Source: Amoebophrya sp. A120 (Eukaryota > Sar > Dinophyceae > Syndiniales > Amoebophryaceae). Taken from it: 64,000 nt of DNA. Shown in pieces: positions 51,791 to 62,664 of the stretch. How positions within the stretch are numbered: the stretch's first letter is position 1; each line of letters opens with the position of its first letter. Under the pieces are notes generated by a model, which had not been told where the DNA came from, made no database searches, and saw nothing but the letters and a program-made list of their open reading frames with translations. The stretch is taken from assembly GCA_905178155.1 (NCBI GenBank), contig CAJINV010000003.1:11268793-11332792 (forward strand), given 5' to 3'. The position numbers and the translations under genes are program-made.

Positions 51791-52624
51791 GGACAATTTT
51801 GGAGCTGTAGCGTAGTCGTGGATGCCTAGTTAGGCCTCTACATAATAAAAAAATATAGAGCTCTACCCTGAAGATTACTAGAGCGTGACAAATGAATCTC
51901 AGACAAGGATAAAAATTGCTCCACATGACGCTGCGCATGAGGACCAACTAAGGATAAGGCTTGCAGATTTGCATGACAAGTCTGGGGCGGGGACGTTTTT
52001 GCGCGGGATATCCCGCAGCACAGAACTACAGGAGAGTCTGATGAAAGATATGGCAGGAAAGTCGCCTCCAAGAACTGAACCAATCTCAATCTCACCCGCA
52101 CAAAAATTTGCGCCGCACCTTTGTCTTTTTTGAAAACCGCTGCGAGCGATCTTTGCGAGAAGCCTGCTTTGTCTTTTTGAAAACCGCGACAAGGCAACAA
52201 CTTGACAACGCAGAACCAGAGCTACAAATTTTGGATGTGCATTTTTGTGCCAGTAGTTGAGAATGAGACTGTGTCACCTGACAGGCCATAAAGGAACTCG
52301 AAAACTTCGAAAACCCGCCCTCACATCTTTGCGCGAAGGTTATGCTGTATGACAAGGAAACCGAGGAGCAAGTTGGGCTAACAGTTCCAGATCCAGAGGT
52401 GACACTAAACACAAATCTACTGACATTGATTTTGTTAGTAGTTTGATATTATTTCTTCCAGCAGCTGCACAGGGGTTCAGCTTCAGTGGACATAATTTTT
52501 TTCATACAACATACGAAGATACAAGATTATTTATTTCGGACACGCAGCAGTATGTATGATGATGATTGCGAAATAGTATCTTCGCTCAACAACAAGTAAG
52601 TAGATTATCTCAAACCACCGACAG

Positions 52625-52813
52625 GAAATTTACACGGCCATCGAGCGACAAGACCGCAGTTATGGGTGGATCGAGCACATGCTGGAAAAGGATAAAGAGA
52701 TTCTGAGCAACCGCTATCATCCAGAGGAGTACACCCATGCCAAATACTATCGAGAAAATAAACTATATCAGTGGCAGTGGCAGTGCTTCAGCTACTTTTT
52801 TGATGCAACTTGA
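52625..52813 (+). CDS. Coding exon (unknown), 62 aa
   Basis: A clearly protein-like frame: EIYTAIERQDRSYGWIEHML, EKDKEILSNRYHPEEYTH, AKYYRENKLYQWQWQC, TGA at 52,811. Just upstream GTAAGT...CGACAG would define a 29-nt canonical intron that joins an exon ending FAQQQ. This frame overlaps a longer open frame starting at 52,737; both cannot be fully real. Confidence 0.5.
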   Translation, partial: EIYTAIERQDRSYGWIEHMLEKDKEILSNRYHPEEYTHAKYYRENKLYQWQWQCFSYFFDAT

Positions 52814-53216
52814 CGTCTGTGCTGTATCTTCTCTTCTTGTTGCCGCCCTTATACTGCCTACCGCAGGCGGGGGCGGCCCCTCCTTCGCTACTGTTTGGCT
52901 CGACCCACTCAACGACCCGGGACTCCCAATCATTAAGCTTGCAAGACTGGTGACGGCACGCGCTTCAGGTCCGAGGCGTGAAAGTCACAAAGCCATCGCG
53001 ATGACTGTAGACCCTCAGAATATAATCACAGTGCGCATGGGGACTGCGCAGCAAGAAAGAAGCAGGCTTTCTATTTTTCTTCGGGATTCGCGTGCTCGGC
53101 GGCTGTCGTGTCAACTTTTATTTTTCGCGACATTGAAAATTTCCAACGGAAAAGAAATGCTTCAGCGCGCGCATTTAGAAGTTGAAGAAAATCCGCAAAA
53201 TGAGAACCGAAAATAG
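52737..53216 (+). CDS. ORF, 159 aa with hydrophobic segment (unknown)
   Basis: ATG 52,737 to TAG 53,214, no stops. A hydrophobic stretch lies near residues 27-42 (VCAVSSLLVAALILP), then a neutral middle and a basic C-terminal half (LVTARASGPRRESHK, RLSIFLRDSRARR). Long for chance at this base composition, but it overlaps the 52.6-kb exon in another frame. Possibly a membrane-anchored protein or a second exon. Confidence 0.4.
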   Translation: MPNTIEKINYISGSGSASATFLMQLDVCAVSSLLVAALILPTAGGGGPSFATVWLDPLNDPGLPIIKLARLVTARASGPRRESHKAIAMTVDPQNIITVRMGTAQQERSRLSIFLRDSRARRLSCQLLFFATLKISNGKEMLQRAHLEVEENPQNENRK

Positions 53217-54526
53217 CCGCCCACGGATGTTGTTTTGTATGGTTTTACCTGGGCGGGGTGTCTCATGGATGTTTTTGCTTTTCGCCCGGTTTTAGGAATT
53301 GGGGTTTTGTCTTGCGGGAATTCATCCTGTCCGAGATTGCCGTCGATGCCGTGGCGGCCCACATGTAGATGGTGGCTGTCTCCTCGTTGGGCCTTTTTGA
53401 TTTTGCTGAACGAAGCCCCTTGCCTGATTACTTTGGGACCAATTTGATTTGGCGAGACCCGGCCAGTCGTTTTTTCGGGCTTGGGCCGGCCTTCGCCTGC
53501 TTTCCCGGGTTGCGGGGTTTGGGGAAATCCCGCAAGAATTGGGCTGAAATTAGCGGCCGCCGCCGCCCCGGGCTTTCTGGCTGAGGCTCCTCCTTGCCCC
53601 TGTGATCAGTTGGGCGGGTTCTGCTCGTTGATCAGTGCGTGGCGAAGTGCTCCGCTTGCCTGCTCCATCAACTTGCCGCGCGCGCCTGCGCCGGCTGTCG
53701 GAGGCGCACTAATTCAGGAGAGGTAGGCCGTCGTAGAGGCGAACTTACTCCCGCGGCGAGCCGCCTCCCGTTTGGCCCGCGTTTCCATTTATTGCGCTGC
53801 TTCCATCACTAGTGCGCGGCCCAGTTATTTATACTTGGGCATCACAGGAGAGACCGTCTCAGCCAGTTACAGCGCCATCGGGAGAGACCCGCGAGGTTGA
53901 AAGCGGAGTCACGTTTCTAAGTTGGAATCACGCTCGTGGAGTCACGCTTAGACCAAAGCCAAGCTGTCGGAGTCAGGTTGGCAGTGTTTGGGCTTCGGGT
54001 TTGGGGTCTAGGGTTTGGGGCTTCTGGTCGTCGGCCGGTGGCGGCTGCCCTGGCCGCGGACTTTCCCTGGACGCCCTTGCGGCAGTGCGCCCCCGCACCC
54101 TCCCCGCCTTCGTGGTTGTGCTGTCGCCCCCATGGAGTTCTCCTGGCCCTCATTGGCCGGCCCCTGGGCCGGCGGCGGCGGGGCGTGTCATTGATTCCGG
54201 TGGACCATTGGGGCCGACCGGCGTTCGTTTAGGTTGTGGGCATTTCGGCGTCTAGGTTGCTCCCTGCCCCGGTCTATCGAGCTTTGAGGTAAGAGGCCAC
54301 CGCACCCGCAACGCAACGCTTCCAGCTGAATCAACTTGATTCGGCGAACGCGATTCGGTCGCAAACGTGACTCCGTTAACGCGATTCCAGAAATGTCAAA
54401 ACGTGATAGCGCCGCCTTCCGCAAAAATATTTGCAGTGTCGAAAAAGAAGGAAGCCTAAACCGATGAAAATAGCTTGGAAACACTTATAGTACAAAGTTA
54501 AAAACACTTGCGCAAAGAAAGCCTTC
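53217..54526. other. GC-rich interval without supported genes
   Basis: Open frames here are Gly/Arg/Pro-rich and unconvincing. At about 53,990-54,025 the sequence holds GGGTTTGGGGTCTAGGGTTT, telomere-like but imperfect. Confidence 0.4.
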
Positions 54527-54595
54527 CAAAGTTAGAAACACTTCTGCAGATGGTCGGGCTATCGGTGTGCTTTTCTTGACGATAACCGCTGCAAA

Positions 54596-54873
54596 ATGTT
54601 GATGCGAGAAGATATCAAGGAGTGGCTCCTTGAACTGTTGAAGGACGGAACCAAGCAGAATATTGTAGGGTCTTGTTTGCCTTCTATGGTTTCAAGTAGC
54701 TCGAGACGCTGACTCTACAGCGAAGCTTTGACGGCAACATGAAATTCAAGCGCTTGAATGAAAATGAAGTCAATTATTGCATCTGCAGCAACGACGTCGC
54801 TGTAGCAGTATACCTACTTAATACTTATATATACTCTGATGGCATCTACAACTACATCGCCACCTTCCTCTAG
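54596..54873 (+). CDS. Two-exon gene with 35-nt intron (unknown), 80 aa
   Basis: ATG 54,596 (frame open further upstream). Exon 1 ends AAT ATT; intron 54,665-54,699 (GTAGGG...CAAGTAG, 35 nt); exon 2 runs to TAG 54,871. The joined frame reads EDIKEWLLELLKDGTKQNI, LETLTLQRSFDGNMKFKRLN, ENEVNYCICSNDVAVAVYLL. Without the intron the frame ends after 38 codons. A second possible GT-AG intron (from GTAGCAG near 54,802) ends at the same TAG. It may connect to the exons at 54.9, 55.5, 56.0 and 57-58 kb as one gene. Confidence 0.6.
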
Positions 54874-54902
54874 AAAGAAGAGCTTTCATCATACCCTCCT
54901 TC

Positions 54903-55169
54903 ATGTACCGACACACAACACAACAGCTGATGACCAGCAGCGCGAAGGACAAGGCGTGTTTTAAGAAGCGCTTTTTTCTGGACATGTATGACGAGCAGAA
55001 AGGCCCATCGGAATCTGTATTCTACAGTTTTTGCAAGGCGAGCAGAAACTTCTTCGGATGTGTGGCGACGGAACGTTTATTTTCTTGCTCTTTTGTATTG
55101 GATTGCTGCACGAGCACGAACTCGAACACACATGAGACAAATACGAAATCACGGTACGTACGCGAGTAG
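54903..55169 (+). CDS. ORF / exon (unknown), 88 aa
   Basis: ATG 54,903 to TAG 55,167; the frame is open for another 20 codons upstream. MTSSAKDKACFKKRFFLDMY, DEQKGPSESVFYSFCKASRN, then a Cys/Ser/Thr-rich end that may be intronic. Same strand and spacing as neighbouring exons. Confidence 0.45.
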   Translation: MYRHTTQQLMTSSAKDKACFKKRFFLDMYDEQKGPSESVFYSFCKASRNFFGCVATERLFSCSFVLDCCTSTNSNTHETNTKSRYVRE

Positions 55170-55518
55170 GGGGTCGCACTGAGATGCATTTGCGCACGAT
55201 GAAAGACATACCATGCATGGGAGATAGTACATGATAAAGTGAATCAATACATGCCGAACAGTGATTGCGATAGCAGTGTCTTTCTCTTGGATAGTATCCA
55301 AGGAAAAAGTGTGTAAGAGCAACTTTTTTGGAGGAAAAGAATTGGCATGAAAGCAAATGCGCAAGTAGGGACTGAGTGAGCTCCTGGAACCACGGATGAC
55401 CAGCATGACAAACGCAGCCATCTTGGATGTTGCGCATCACTAAGTGAACTCACTTCACACTTTTTTTCTTGCATAGATGACATGCCCGAAGGTCATAAGA
55501 GACTCCCCCGCGGAATGA

Positions 55519-55677
55519 AGTTTCCCAGTTGCTTATCGGAAAGAAAATGAACGTACCGATTCCGATCCCAGGCGTGTCATGCAGCAGATACGTCGTAATA
55601 TGCAGGAGGTCCTCTCTAATGCGGCCGCATTGCATGAGAGCCATTTTGTGCTGGTGTTTGGAAACGTGTCAACATGA
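55519..55677 (+). CDS. Coding exon (unknown), 52 aa
   Basis: Open from 55,519 to TGA 55,675. Protein-like: YRKENERTDSDPRRVMQQIR, RNMQEVLSNAAALHESHFVL. An acceptor candidate (TTTCCCAG^TTGC) lies at 55,529. Likely an internal exon of the 54.5-58.1 kb gene. Confidence 0.5.
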   Translation, partial: SFPVAYRKENERTDSDPRRVMQQIRRNMQEVLSNAAALHESHFVLVFGNVST

Positions 55678-56009
55678 TGCTCCAATGACAATACAGCACA
55701 AGAAGTGAGTGCGTTACGCGGGCACGCTTCCGGATAGCACCATGTGTATGCACGACTCTGCTGGGTATCCAAATTTGTCATGCGTGGTGACTTTCAAACG
55801 TTGTGACCTTACCGTTGCCTTGCAGAAATTCCATCTAGATATGTTTATGGGGATCCGGAGGGACGTTTTCGCAAATCATATTGCCTAACACAGTGAAAAA
55901 TCATCCTTCCCGATGCTCGAGTTGCGAAGATTTGTACTGGAGAGATTTAATTTCCTGAATCGCAGGAAAGAGGGAAGGCGATTTTTCCGCATCATAATGC
56001 CCGAAATTT

Positions 56010-56341
56010 ATGGAGCAGGAGGTGACGAAATGCTTTGCTGAGCAGCCTGTCGCGATCCAGAATTTTCTCGTGGAATTCGGAACCGGCAGTCCAAAAAGCT
56101 TTGTGGTGATTATCAACAAGGAGGCATGGCAACGTTACGTCTCACATTGCGGGTACTTACAACAGTGAACTTTTTCATGAATGCTGCTTGTTGTCGTCGT
56201 GGTGTCCTTTCCGTCAGTGCCCTCATCGATCATCTGGGTAAAAGATCAAACGTCTATGATTATGTGCCGGGGAGAAATCTAAGTTGCAGAGTGGAATTCA
56301 ACGCATGTATGAGAAGTACGAGTAGTGCAGTTTTTCTTTGA
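56010..56341 (+). CDS. Two-exon segment, canonical 65-nt intron (unknown)
   Basis: ATG 56,010; exon 1 to 56,152; intron 56,153-56,217 (GTACTT...TTTCCGTCAG); exon 2 to TGA 56,339. The joined 88-residue frame reads CFAEQPVAIQNFLVEFGTGS, PKSFVVIINKEAWQRYVSHC, GALIDHLGKRSNVYDYVPGR. An upstream stop in frame means exon 1 is either the start or an exon beginning here. A compact alpha/beta-like domain; family not recognised. Confidence 0.65.
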
Positions 56342-56711
56342 TACACTCCACATCCCCGTAATCGCACGTTGCTTTTTTTGGTGCCTAAGCATATGTAAAT
56401 ACGCTTCTCAAGCTCGTCGACCTATTCATTGGCAGGCACGAGTTGCATGATAATGAAGATGATACGAATAGACTTTTATTGAGAACGTGAGCAACCGAGG
56501 CTGAAGCGGTACATTCTTGTTGGAGACTTGTTTCATAGAATAAGCTTCTGCTGCCGTGGCAGCGGCGGAGGGTGCGTATGGTCTGCGGGGCCACGTTGGT
56601 TGCTGACCCTGGGTCGCTTTGAACGGCCTGATTGATAAGTAATTGTATCTGTCTAGGCCAAGAAATGACGGTGGCGGCCAGGTGGCAGCCGTGAAACGAC
56701 GGTGGCGGTCA

Positions 56712-57030
56712 TGCAAAACGGCAAAAATTTCGAGCGTCCGGAAACATTTTTACACAGTGAGAGTTTCCATTTACTTCTAAGCGGCCGGGGCTTTCTTGTC
56801 AAACAAGCCCGAGGGAATTGCATCGATTGCCGCTTGATGAAACCGGCAAAAGGGGCGCCCGTCTGAGGAGCCTACAGCCTTGGTTTTTGGCGGATTCAGG
56901 CAGCCAAAAAGGGGCGCCCAAAAAATGCCAAGGAAGTAAAAGCCGCGAATTCGCATGGTATGGGCACCATTTTTGCCCACGTTTGGGCTCCACAAAAACC
57001 GCAAACAAAGTCGAGCACTTCAGAGGCACG
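56712..57030. mobile_element. MITE fragment (copy 6)
   Basis: Contains the family core (AAGCGGCCGGGGCTTTCTTG, AAACCGGCAAAAGGGGCGCC, GGTATGGGCACCATTTTTGC) but lacks both terminal inverted repeats. It matches the internal variant of copy 3. A truncated relic lying just before an exon at 57,044. Confidence 0.75.
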
Positions 57031-57043
57031 ACTGCTGCTCTAG

Positions 57044-58107
57044 CAGCACGATAGCAGCACCAGGCGCCAGCCCTTTGTCATCTACTACGTCAAACTATCT
57101 AGTCGTAGTCGAAGAAATTCATTGCCATAGCCATACTGTGAGGAAAAATCCCCCTCCCCATGCGCAAGGGGAGCCCTTGTGGTTGTGATGCTGCAAAATT
57201 GTGGCCACAAGTTAGCTCGGCCTTATAGGAAGGCAAGTGCAGAGGTGTTGTGCGCCGCCTCATGGATGCGATTTGCCATGCTGCTGAGCCTACTACAGCG
57301 CAGGCGTTTGCCATGCTAAACACCTACAGCACACCCACAAGCCGAGAACTTGGCTGCACTTCCTTACAGCTTGGTGACCACAGGCCTCATTGTCATTTGC
57401 CTATAACACAAATGCAGCATCAGAAGCTTGTTTGGAATATGGTGGGGAGTGGGGTGATTTTTCATTTTGATATACCAAACCCAACTAACAGCCTCGACCA
57501 GAAGGTAGAGTTGGTCCGCGTAGAGGCAACGGTGAAGCGTATCTGCGACGAGTTGATACCCTGTGTAAAAACGCCCCCACCCCAGATTTGTAACGCCATT
57601 CTCCCTTTGTTTAATTCCAAAAAAGTTCGAAGCTTCTCTGTGCTTTGGTCTTTTCCAGTACATAAAACGCCCCAGATTTGTAACGCAAATCTGCAAGCCT
57701 AGAGTAAGGGGGTTTGTCATGCTGCCGAAAGACATTTGAGGGCTTGTCAAGCCGAAAGACGTTTGGGGGTTTGTCATGTTGCGCTCAGGACAAGACGATC
57801 AATCTGCGACTCTGTTTCGCAGAATGAATACGTAGGATAACTACACTACAAGCCCAAGCTTGCCGCGCACAAAAGTCAAAACTAACTGGTTCAATTGTCT
57901 TGCAAATTCACCACCAGCTTGACTTTGGAGCGGGGACGTTTTTACACAGGAAAGTTGACCAAGTCTACCTACGACGCTCCGCTAGCGCATTGGAAGCAAG
58001 CTCTGGGCTTTATCAAACGCAAAAATAAACCGAAAATCACCGCCCTGTACTATGAGGAAAACCAATATACCTCGCACTCGCACAGCGGAGGAGCTCTTCA
58101 CTTGTAG
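57044..58107 (+). CDS. Three-exon gene S (unknown)
   Basis: Exons 57,044-57,127, 57,478-57,556 and 57,959-58,107 (TAG). The second join, across a 397-bp introner with TSD GTTGA, is exact: KVELVRVEATVKRICDEL, TKSTYDAPLAHWKQALGF, IKRKNKPKITALYYEENQ. The first join, across a family with CCCCCTCCCCAT arms, keeps frame if CCA is the repeat (RQPFVIYYVKLSSRSRRN, SLPNPTNSLDQ). About 103 residues from the first visible codon; the start is probably further upstream. The frame also runs back uninterrupted from 57,478 to 57,262 through the introner, which looks spurious. Basic, soluble; no family recognised. Confidence 0.65.
57128..57477. mobile_element. Introner, 350 bp, CCCCTCCCC family
   Basis: Left arm ACTGTGAGGAAAAATCCCCC then TCCCC; right arm GGGGAGTGGGGTGATTTTTC then ATTTTGATA. 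GCCA/ACCA at the flanks is the probable TSD. The same left-arm motif occurs near 31,985 in gene A. Confidence 0.65.
57557..57953. mobile_element. Introner, 397 bp (TSD GTTGA)
   Basis: TIR TACCCTGTGTAAAAACGCCC at the left and GGGGACGTTTTTACACAGGA at the right; GTTGA at 57,552-57,556 and 57,954-57,958. Same family as the 726-bp element at 16.3 kb. Precise removal is in frame. Confidence 0.9.
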
Positions 58108-58140
58108 TGCAGACATTGTTGGCTTTCTTGCTGTTGATGT

Positions 58141-58641
58141 ATGATGTGGATCAGTTTTAAGATCAGAAGGGAAAAAAATGATCTCTACGCCCGGTATGAT
58201 GTTCACGATCACGAGTTCAGTGCGCACGATAGCAGAAGGCATGCGTCTCCCTTTGTTCTTCGAGATCACAGCAGCAGCAGGGCTTGCACTAGGACTAGCG
58301 GGAGAGCCACAGCACTTGTGCTCCAAACCAAGAACGTCAGGGCTTCTTTTCGGTATGGGGCGGAAGGATTCCCTTTATTTCTGATGATACCCGACCTGCG
58401 CAAACTGGATGACCTGGACTTCACACTGGAAACATTCAAGAAGTGCAAGGTTGCGCCGCTGCTCCATCGATACCGCAAACATGAGGACCGCCAGGTAGTG
58501 CAGAAGGCGACGGATTTGCTGAAGAAGTATAAAAAACACGCGGAAGAACTCCTCAAGAGCAGTGCCGTCGAGGACTCCGCGAACCTCGTGGAGGCAGTAG
58601 GAGACCGTGATATGGTCGACGATGACGACGACCTTTTCTGA
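58141..58641 (+). CDS. TFIIS N-terminal (LW/Med26-like) domain protein
   Basis: ATG 58,141 (in-frame TGA just upstream) to TGA 58,639, 166 codons, no intron needed. Residues ~86-145 match the four-helix TFIIS N-domain pattern: LRKLDDLDFTLETFKKCKVA, then PLLHRYRKHEDRQVVQKATD and LLKKYKKHAEELLKS. The L..L..LD.TLE..K..KV..LL...RKH spacing and the basic LLKKYKKH helix are the key signs. In TFIIS, IWS1, elongin A and Med26 this domain binds disordered transcription-elongation partners in the nucleus. The C-terminus is acidic (MVDDDDDLF). The first 80 residues are basic and atypical, possibly an untranslated or mis-joined part. No zinc ribbon is seen, so this is not full TFIIS. Confidence 0.65.
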   Translation: MMWISFKIRREKNDLYARYDVHDHEFSAHDSRRHASPFVLRDHSSSRACTRTSGRATALVLQTKNVRASFRYGAEGFPLFLMIPDLRKLDDLDFTLETFKKCKVAPLLHRYRKHEDRQVVQKATDLLKKYKKHAEELLKSSAVEDSANLVEAVGDRDMVDDDDDLF

Positions 58642-58650
58642 AAGGAAAAC

Positions 58651-59064
58651 ATGAAGAACTCACCAAGGCGGGATGAAGAGAGAATGTTGCGGTTGCCTTT
58701 GCCAATGCGACTAAGCACTACAGAAGTGCTACCCTGTTGTCCAACTTACACTTCTACCGACTTCGAGGATCAGGCAACATATTTCAATTTTATCATCGCC
58801 GTCCCTGCAGTTCAGTTCTTGGTGAATGGTTCTCTCAGTGCCCATTTGATAGTTGTGCTAGAGCTAGTGAGAACTCTAGTCAAGCTTGAGGGACGAGACG
58901 TCAACAATAAAATTAATGCTACCGCAGACGGCCTGCATCTCATGGCGATTTTTAAATGCTCGAAAACTTCACCTATTCACCAAAAAAAGCGCACGCACAT
59001 CACACGCACGCAATTTATTTTTCAACCTTTATGTTTATGGTGCACACCACAGACAGACGTATAA
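58651..59064 (+). CDS. ORF downstream of the TFIIS-N gene (unknown)
   Basis: ATG 58,651, only 9 bp after the previous stop, to TAA 59,062; 137 codons. It contains a hydrophobic stretch (FNFIIAVPAVQFLVNGS, LIVVLELVRTLVKLEG), then basic low-complexity sequence. It could be part of the 3' UTR or an alternative C-terminus. Coding status unproven. Confidence 0.3.
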   Translation: MKNSPRRDEERMLRLPLPMRLSTTEVLPCCPTYTSTDFEDQATYFNFIIAVPAVQFLVNGSLSAHLIVVLELVRTLVKLEGRDVNNKINATADGLHLMAIFKCSKTSPIHQKKRTHITRTQFIFQPLCLWCTPQTDV

Positions 59065-59473
59065 ATAAGAATATCAAAAATATGACCCAGCAATGTAATC
59101 AGCGAAATGAACGCGCGCAGCCGCAGCGCTTTGCTTTCATTAAAGCTGCTGGCTTCAGGCCAGGAAGCTTACGCCGTCGGAGCAGCTACCTTTTATTTCC
59201 ACCGATGCATGTACATTGGTTTTGATCGAACAGAAATCTGTAAATGCACACAACGAAACACATTCGAGCATAGCACAGGACACCCATGAGCATCTTTCTA
59301 TGCCCAAAGAAAAAACGGAACGCCGCACTCTACGTATGCCCGGCAAGCACTGTGGCTTTTCACCACTCCAACTGATTGTGATTGCATCGCCACGAGGTTG
59401 CTCTTGTCACAGTGTTAGTTGTTTTCGTTCTGTGCGAGGGATGAGCCGAACATTTTCTTGCAACTCTAATTCT

Positions 59474-59920
59474 GTTTCTCGGCCATAGTTTCGGTAGATG
59501 ACGGCGACTTTGTCTACAAACGAGGGATTCGGATCTGGATTGTGCTCGAACGAGATGCAACTCCTGTGTGGATCATCAAGAGCGTGAGAAATCTGTGATA
59601 GTTGGGGCGTGAGCAAACCCGATGATTTTCATGGCTGTTCTTTTTTGACCTAGGGCGACTGTGTTTCAAAAAATGTAAATCTCGATCGGTCGGCACATGC
59701 TGAAGTTAAAGTGGTCACATCGGAAACACAAATCTGTAATGCAAATTTCGAAGAACCCACAGCAAAAAATCGGAATAGAACTTTTTCACAAATCGTAGAT
59801 GAGAATGCAACTCGAAGAAATCGGCTCGTAGCAAAGGAAAAAGAGGATGTCGGTCTCTCGTATGAAGTCGATCGTGCAAAAATGAAGTCGTGCAGTGCTA
59901 CCAAGTGTCGTTTTTTATAG
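59474..59920 (+). CDS. Two-exon gene, canonical 70-nt intron (unknown)
   Basis: Exon 1 open from 59,474; donor AAGAGC^GTGAGA (GT 59,584), acceptor TTTTTTGACCTAG (59,653); exon 2 59,654-59,920 (TAG). The frame is preserved: VDDGDFVYKRGIRIWIVLER, DATPVWIIKSGDCVSKNVNL, then a charged helical end (RRNRLVAKEKEDVGLSYEVD). The start of exon 1 is uncertain; AG sites at 59,487 and 59,495 could be its acceptor. A pyrimidine-rich tract precedes the intron acceptor, unlike the introners. The first domain looks like a beta-rich fold; family not recognised. Confidence 0.6.
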
Positions 59921-62664
59921 GGTTTAAAGTGCGTTTTCAAATATTTAGCTCTTTGAAATTATCACACAACTGTCTCCCAGGGTCATGCCGTGCGCTTAAA
60001 GAATTCACGGTAGGCACGGTTAGACTTTACTACTCGAGCCCGTTTGTTAACAGCTCTCGAGTACATGACCCAAAAAACTGCATGACAGATTGAAAAAGAC
60101 GGCGATGATGATTTAGAAATTTGGAAAAAGAAGAAAAACCAAAAACAAAACAACAACACGCGATGGGTATTCGAGTTTGAAAGAGATTTGCTTTGGTTTG
60201 AATTTTGTGCTCTACCCTTTGTACATGACCAGTAGACAGAGCAAAGGTAAGACTCTCGAGAAATATTTTTGTTTCTTTCTTTTCTTTTCTTTTTCCTTTC
60301 GCTACCTAAAGTGTATCCTGTATTTCAATGGCGATTTGCACGCTAACAACATATCCACAGAGCGCGTTGCTGATTAGGTTGGGGGCGCGGCGGGGGTTTG
60401 CGACTTCGTCGCGCTGCACTTTCGCCCGGTAGTTGATCAACAGACACGCCAAAAGTGCATTTGCGAACTCAGGCGCTTTCGTTCTTGCACCCGCCACGAA
60501 GTACAGAAAAGCAAAACAGATACGCCGGACGCAAGAGATTTCCCGTAAGGTTCTCACTCGCCAAGATCTTAACTGCACCCCTGAAGGCCCCAGATTGATG
60601 CTATAAGCGGGCGGACCATCGCGCATCGGCTCCCGCGAAGGGGAAACATTCGCGCAATTTGTTGGGGAATTTTCTGCGCAATTCTCGGAAACCGAAAAAG
60701 AACCAAAGCGCGGGGCGTTTTGCCGGGAATTCGAAAGGTTCGCCAAGAAAGAAGGGCGCGAGCTTGTGGGTCAATTCGGGCGCTGGGGATTTTTCGGGAA
60801 TTCGGGCGGTCGCGCCTCTTTTGCTTAAAGGTCTCCCGCCCGTGCGCTTTTGGTATTCACCCGCCCGGAGGGCCCATTGCGCAAAGACCGCGCTTCGTAT
60901 GCCTCGCCCACTTAATTGCAGGCGTGCAACCTGGGCAAGGCCAAGGGCCCGGGCTTCGGAAAACCTTGCGCATGGAATCCCACAAAAGTCGCGCGCGGCA
61001 CCCCGCATGCAAAAGCTTTGCGCGAAAATTGCACAGAAGGGCCCAAGCTGGCGCAGGCGCCCCCGGGTCGGTCGAGTCATGTCGCCCATATCGGGCGCGT
61101 GGCCTTGTTCTCGTCGTTTGTTTGACTGGCCTGTGGGGCGGGTCCGCGGCTCCCAATTCTCCCAGTGAGCGCGCCGCCAAGGGGTTGCGCGCCCGCGGCG
61201 TATCTATGCAGCCGGAGCGCGGGCCCGGGCGTTGTTCCGGCGGGTGCGCGGATAGAGCCACGGAAGCAGGGCGCGCCGCTTTTGAAAATTGCACGCGCTA
61301 GCTTTATTGCGCCACCGATTTAGCGCGTTGCTCACTTAGGCGCGCTGTGCCAGCCTACGGCCCCGCTGGCCTGAGCAGGATCGCGCGCACCGACAAGATG
61401 GCTGCCCGCTGCATAGTGGTAGCCTTTCCGATAGATTGGTCGAAATTGAGCAGCGCAATGCTATTGGCGAGATTTGTCACGTTTGTAATTGTAGAGGATG
61501 ACGCAGGCCAATGAATTCTTCGATAGTTTGAGTTTCTGATGTATGTTTTCTACCTCGTCGCAGGCCCTAGAGTGTGCGTTGCACCGAGGAAAATGATGCT
61601 GGTTCTGTGAAGTCGTGTTCTTGCTTGGAAAATCTTGGATCGGTCACGCGATCTATCTTCATGTCCGATTTCTCACATCTGTCTGTGTTGTCAGTGTCTT
61701 TGCGTGATTTCGCGGATTTTGCCGGGAAGCGAAATACCCCGCCGGCCAGAATCTTTCTCTGTCCTAGAAAAAAGCGAACGCGTCTCATTGTGTGTGGAAG
61801 TTTTGCGCCGACGCTTTTGCTTTTAGTTGCGTCAGGGATTGAAACACCGAGAATTTTTGTTTTGTTTTCGATTTCGAATACAGATTCAAATTCATAACAC
61901 CAGAGCGTGTGGTGTCAATTGTTTCTTTGTTTTAAAAAATATAAGAAAACCCATCCTGATCGAATCTCTTTAAATGTAAATGAAATAAATATATCTCAAT
62001 CTAGAATGAGAAGAAATATTTTAATGATGTCCGGATATGGAAAGAAAGAAAGAAATACATATCTCCATCTTGAATCTGATGATCGGAAGATCCATCATTC
62101 TCTTGATCATCCATGAATTCTCATAAATGTGTGATATCAATCATATTTATCTGGATAATCGAAAGAGAATGAATATGATGGTGTCATCCAATAATGATGG
62201 ATATGGATAGAAAGAAAGAAAGGACTCCTGTGAAGGCCGTCGCCTGAGGAGATCTCCCGGTCGTCGACCAGATCGAGGCCCAGTGGCCGAAAAAATAAAA
62301 AATCTATGGCGTTCATGAAAAAAATTGAATCCCTTGGCTTCCATTTTTTTAAAATTTTGCCTCCGGGGGGTTTGTGGCGAAGCTTTGGGCCCGTTCATGT
62401 TCCGGCGCCTTGTTGTGCCGGTGGGTGTCCGGTTCTTCGTTTTCGGGGCAGGTGCGTTGCGTGTTGCGCCATGTGGTGTGTGTCGATGGCGCCCACCACA
62501 TGGGGCAAGGCGCTGCAGACCGCGAGAAGATGTCTTGGCGATTGTCTTCACCAAGAGAGGTTGTCCTGGTTGATCCATGACAGCCTCTCCGTTTGGTCGT
62601 TCTGCAGCGCAGGTTGCCGAGTCCAACGCGGACCCTTTGCAACGTGTGGCGCAACGGTTTTGCA

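Noticed and set aside
60720-61301. 193-codon frame and overlaps
   Set aside because: Same reason: GC-driven, Arg/Pro/Gly-rich, several overlapping frames.
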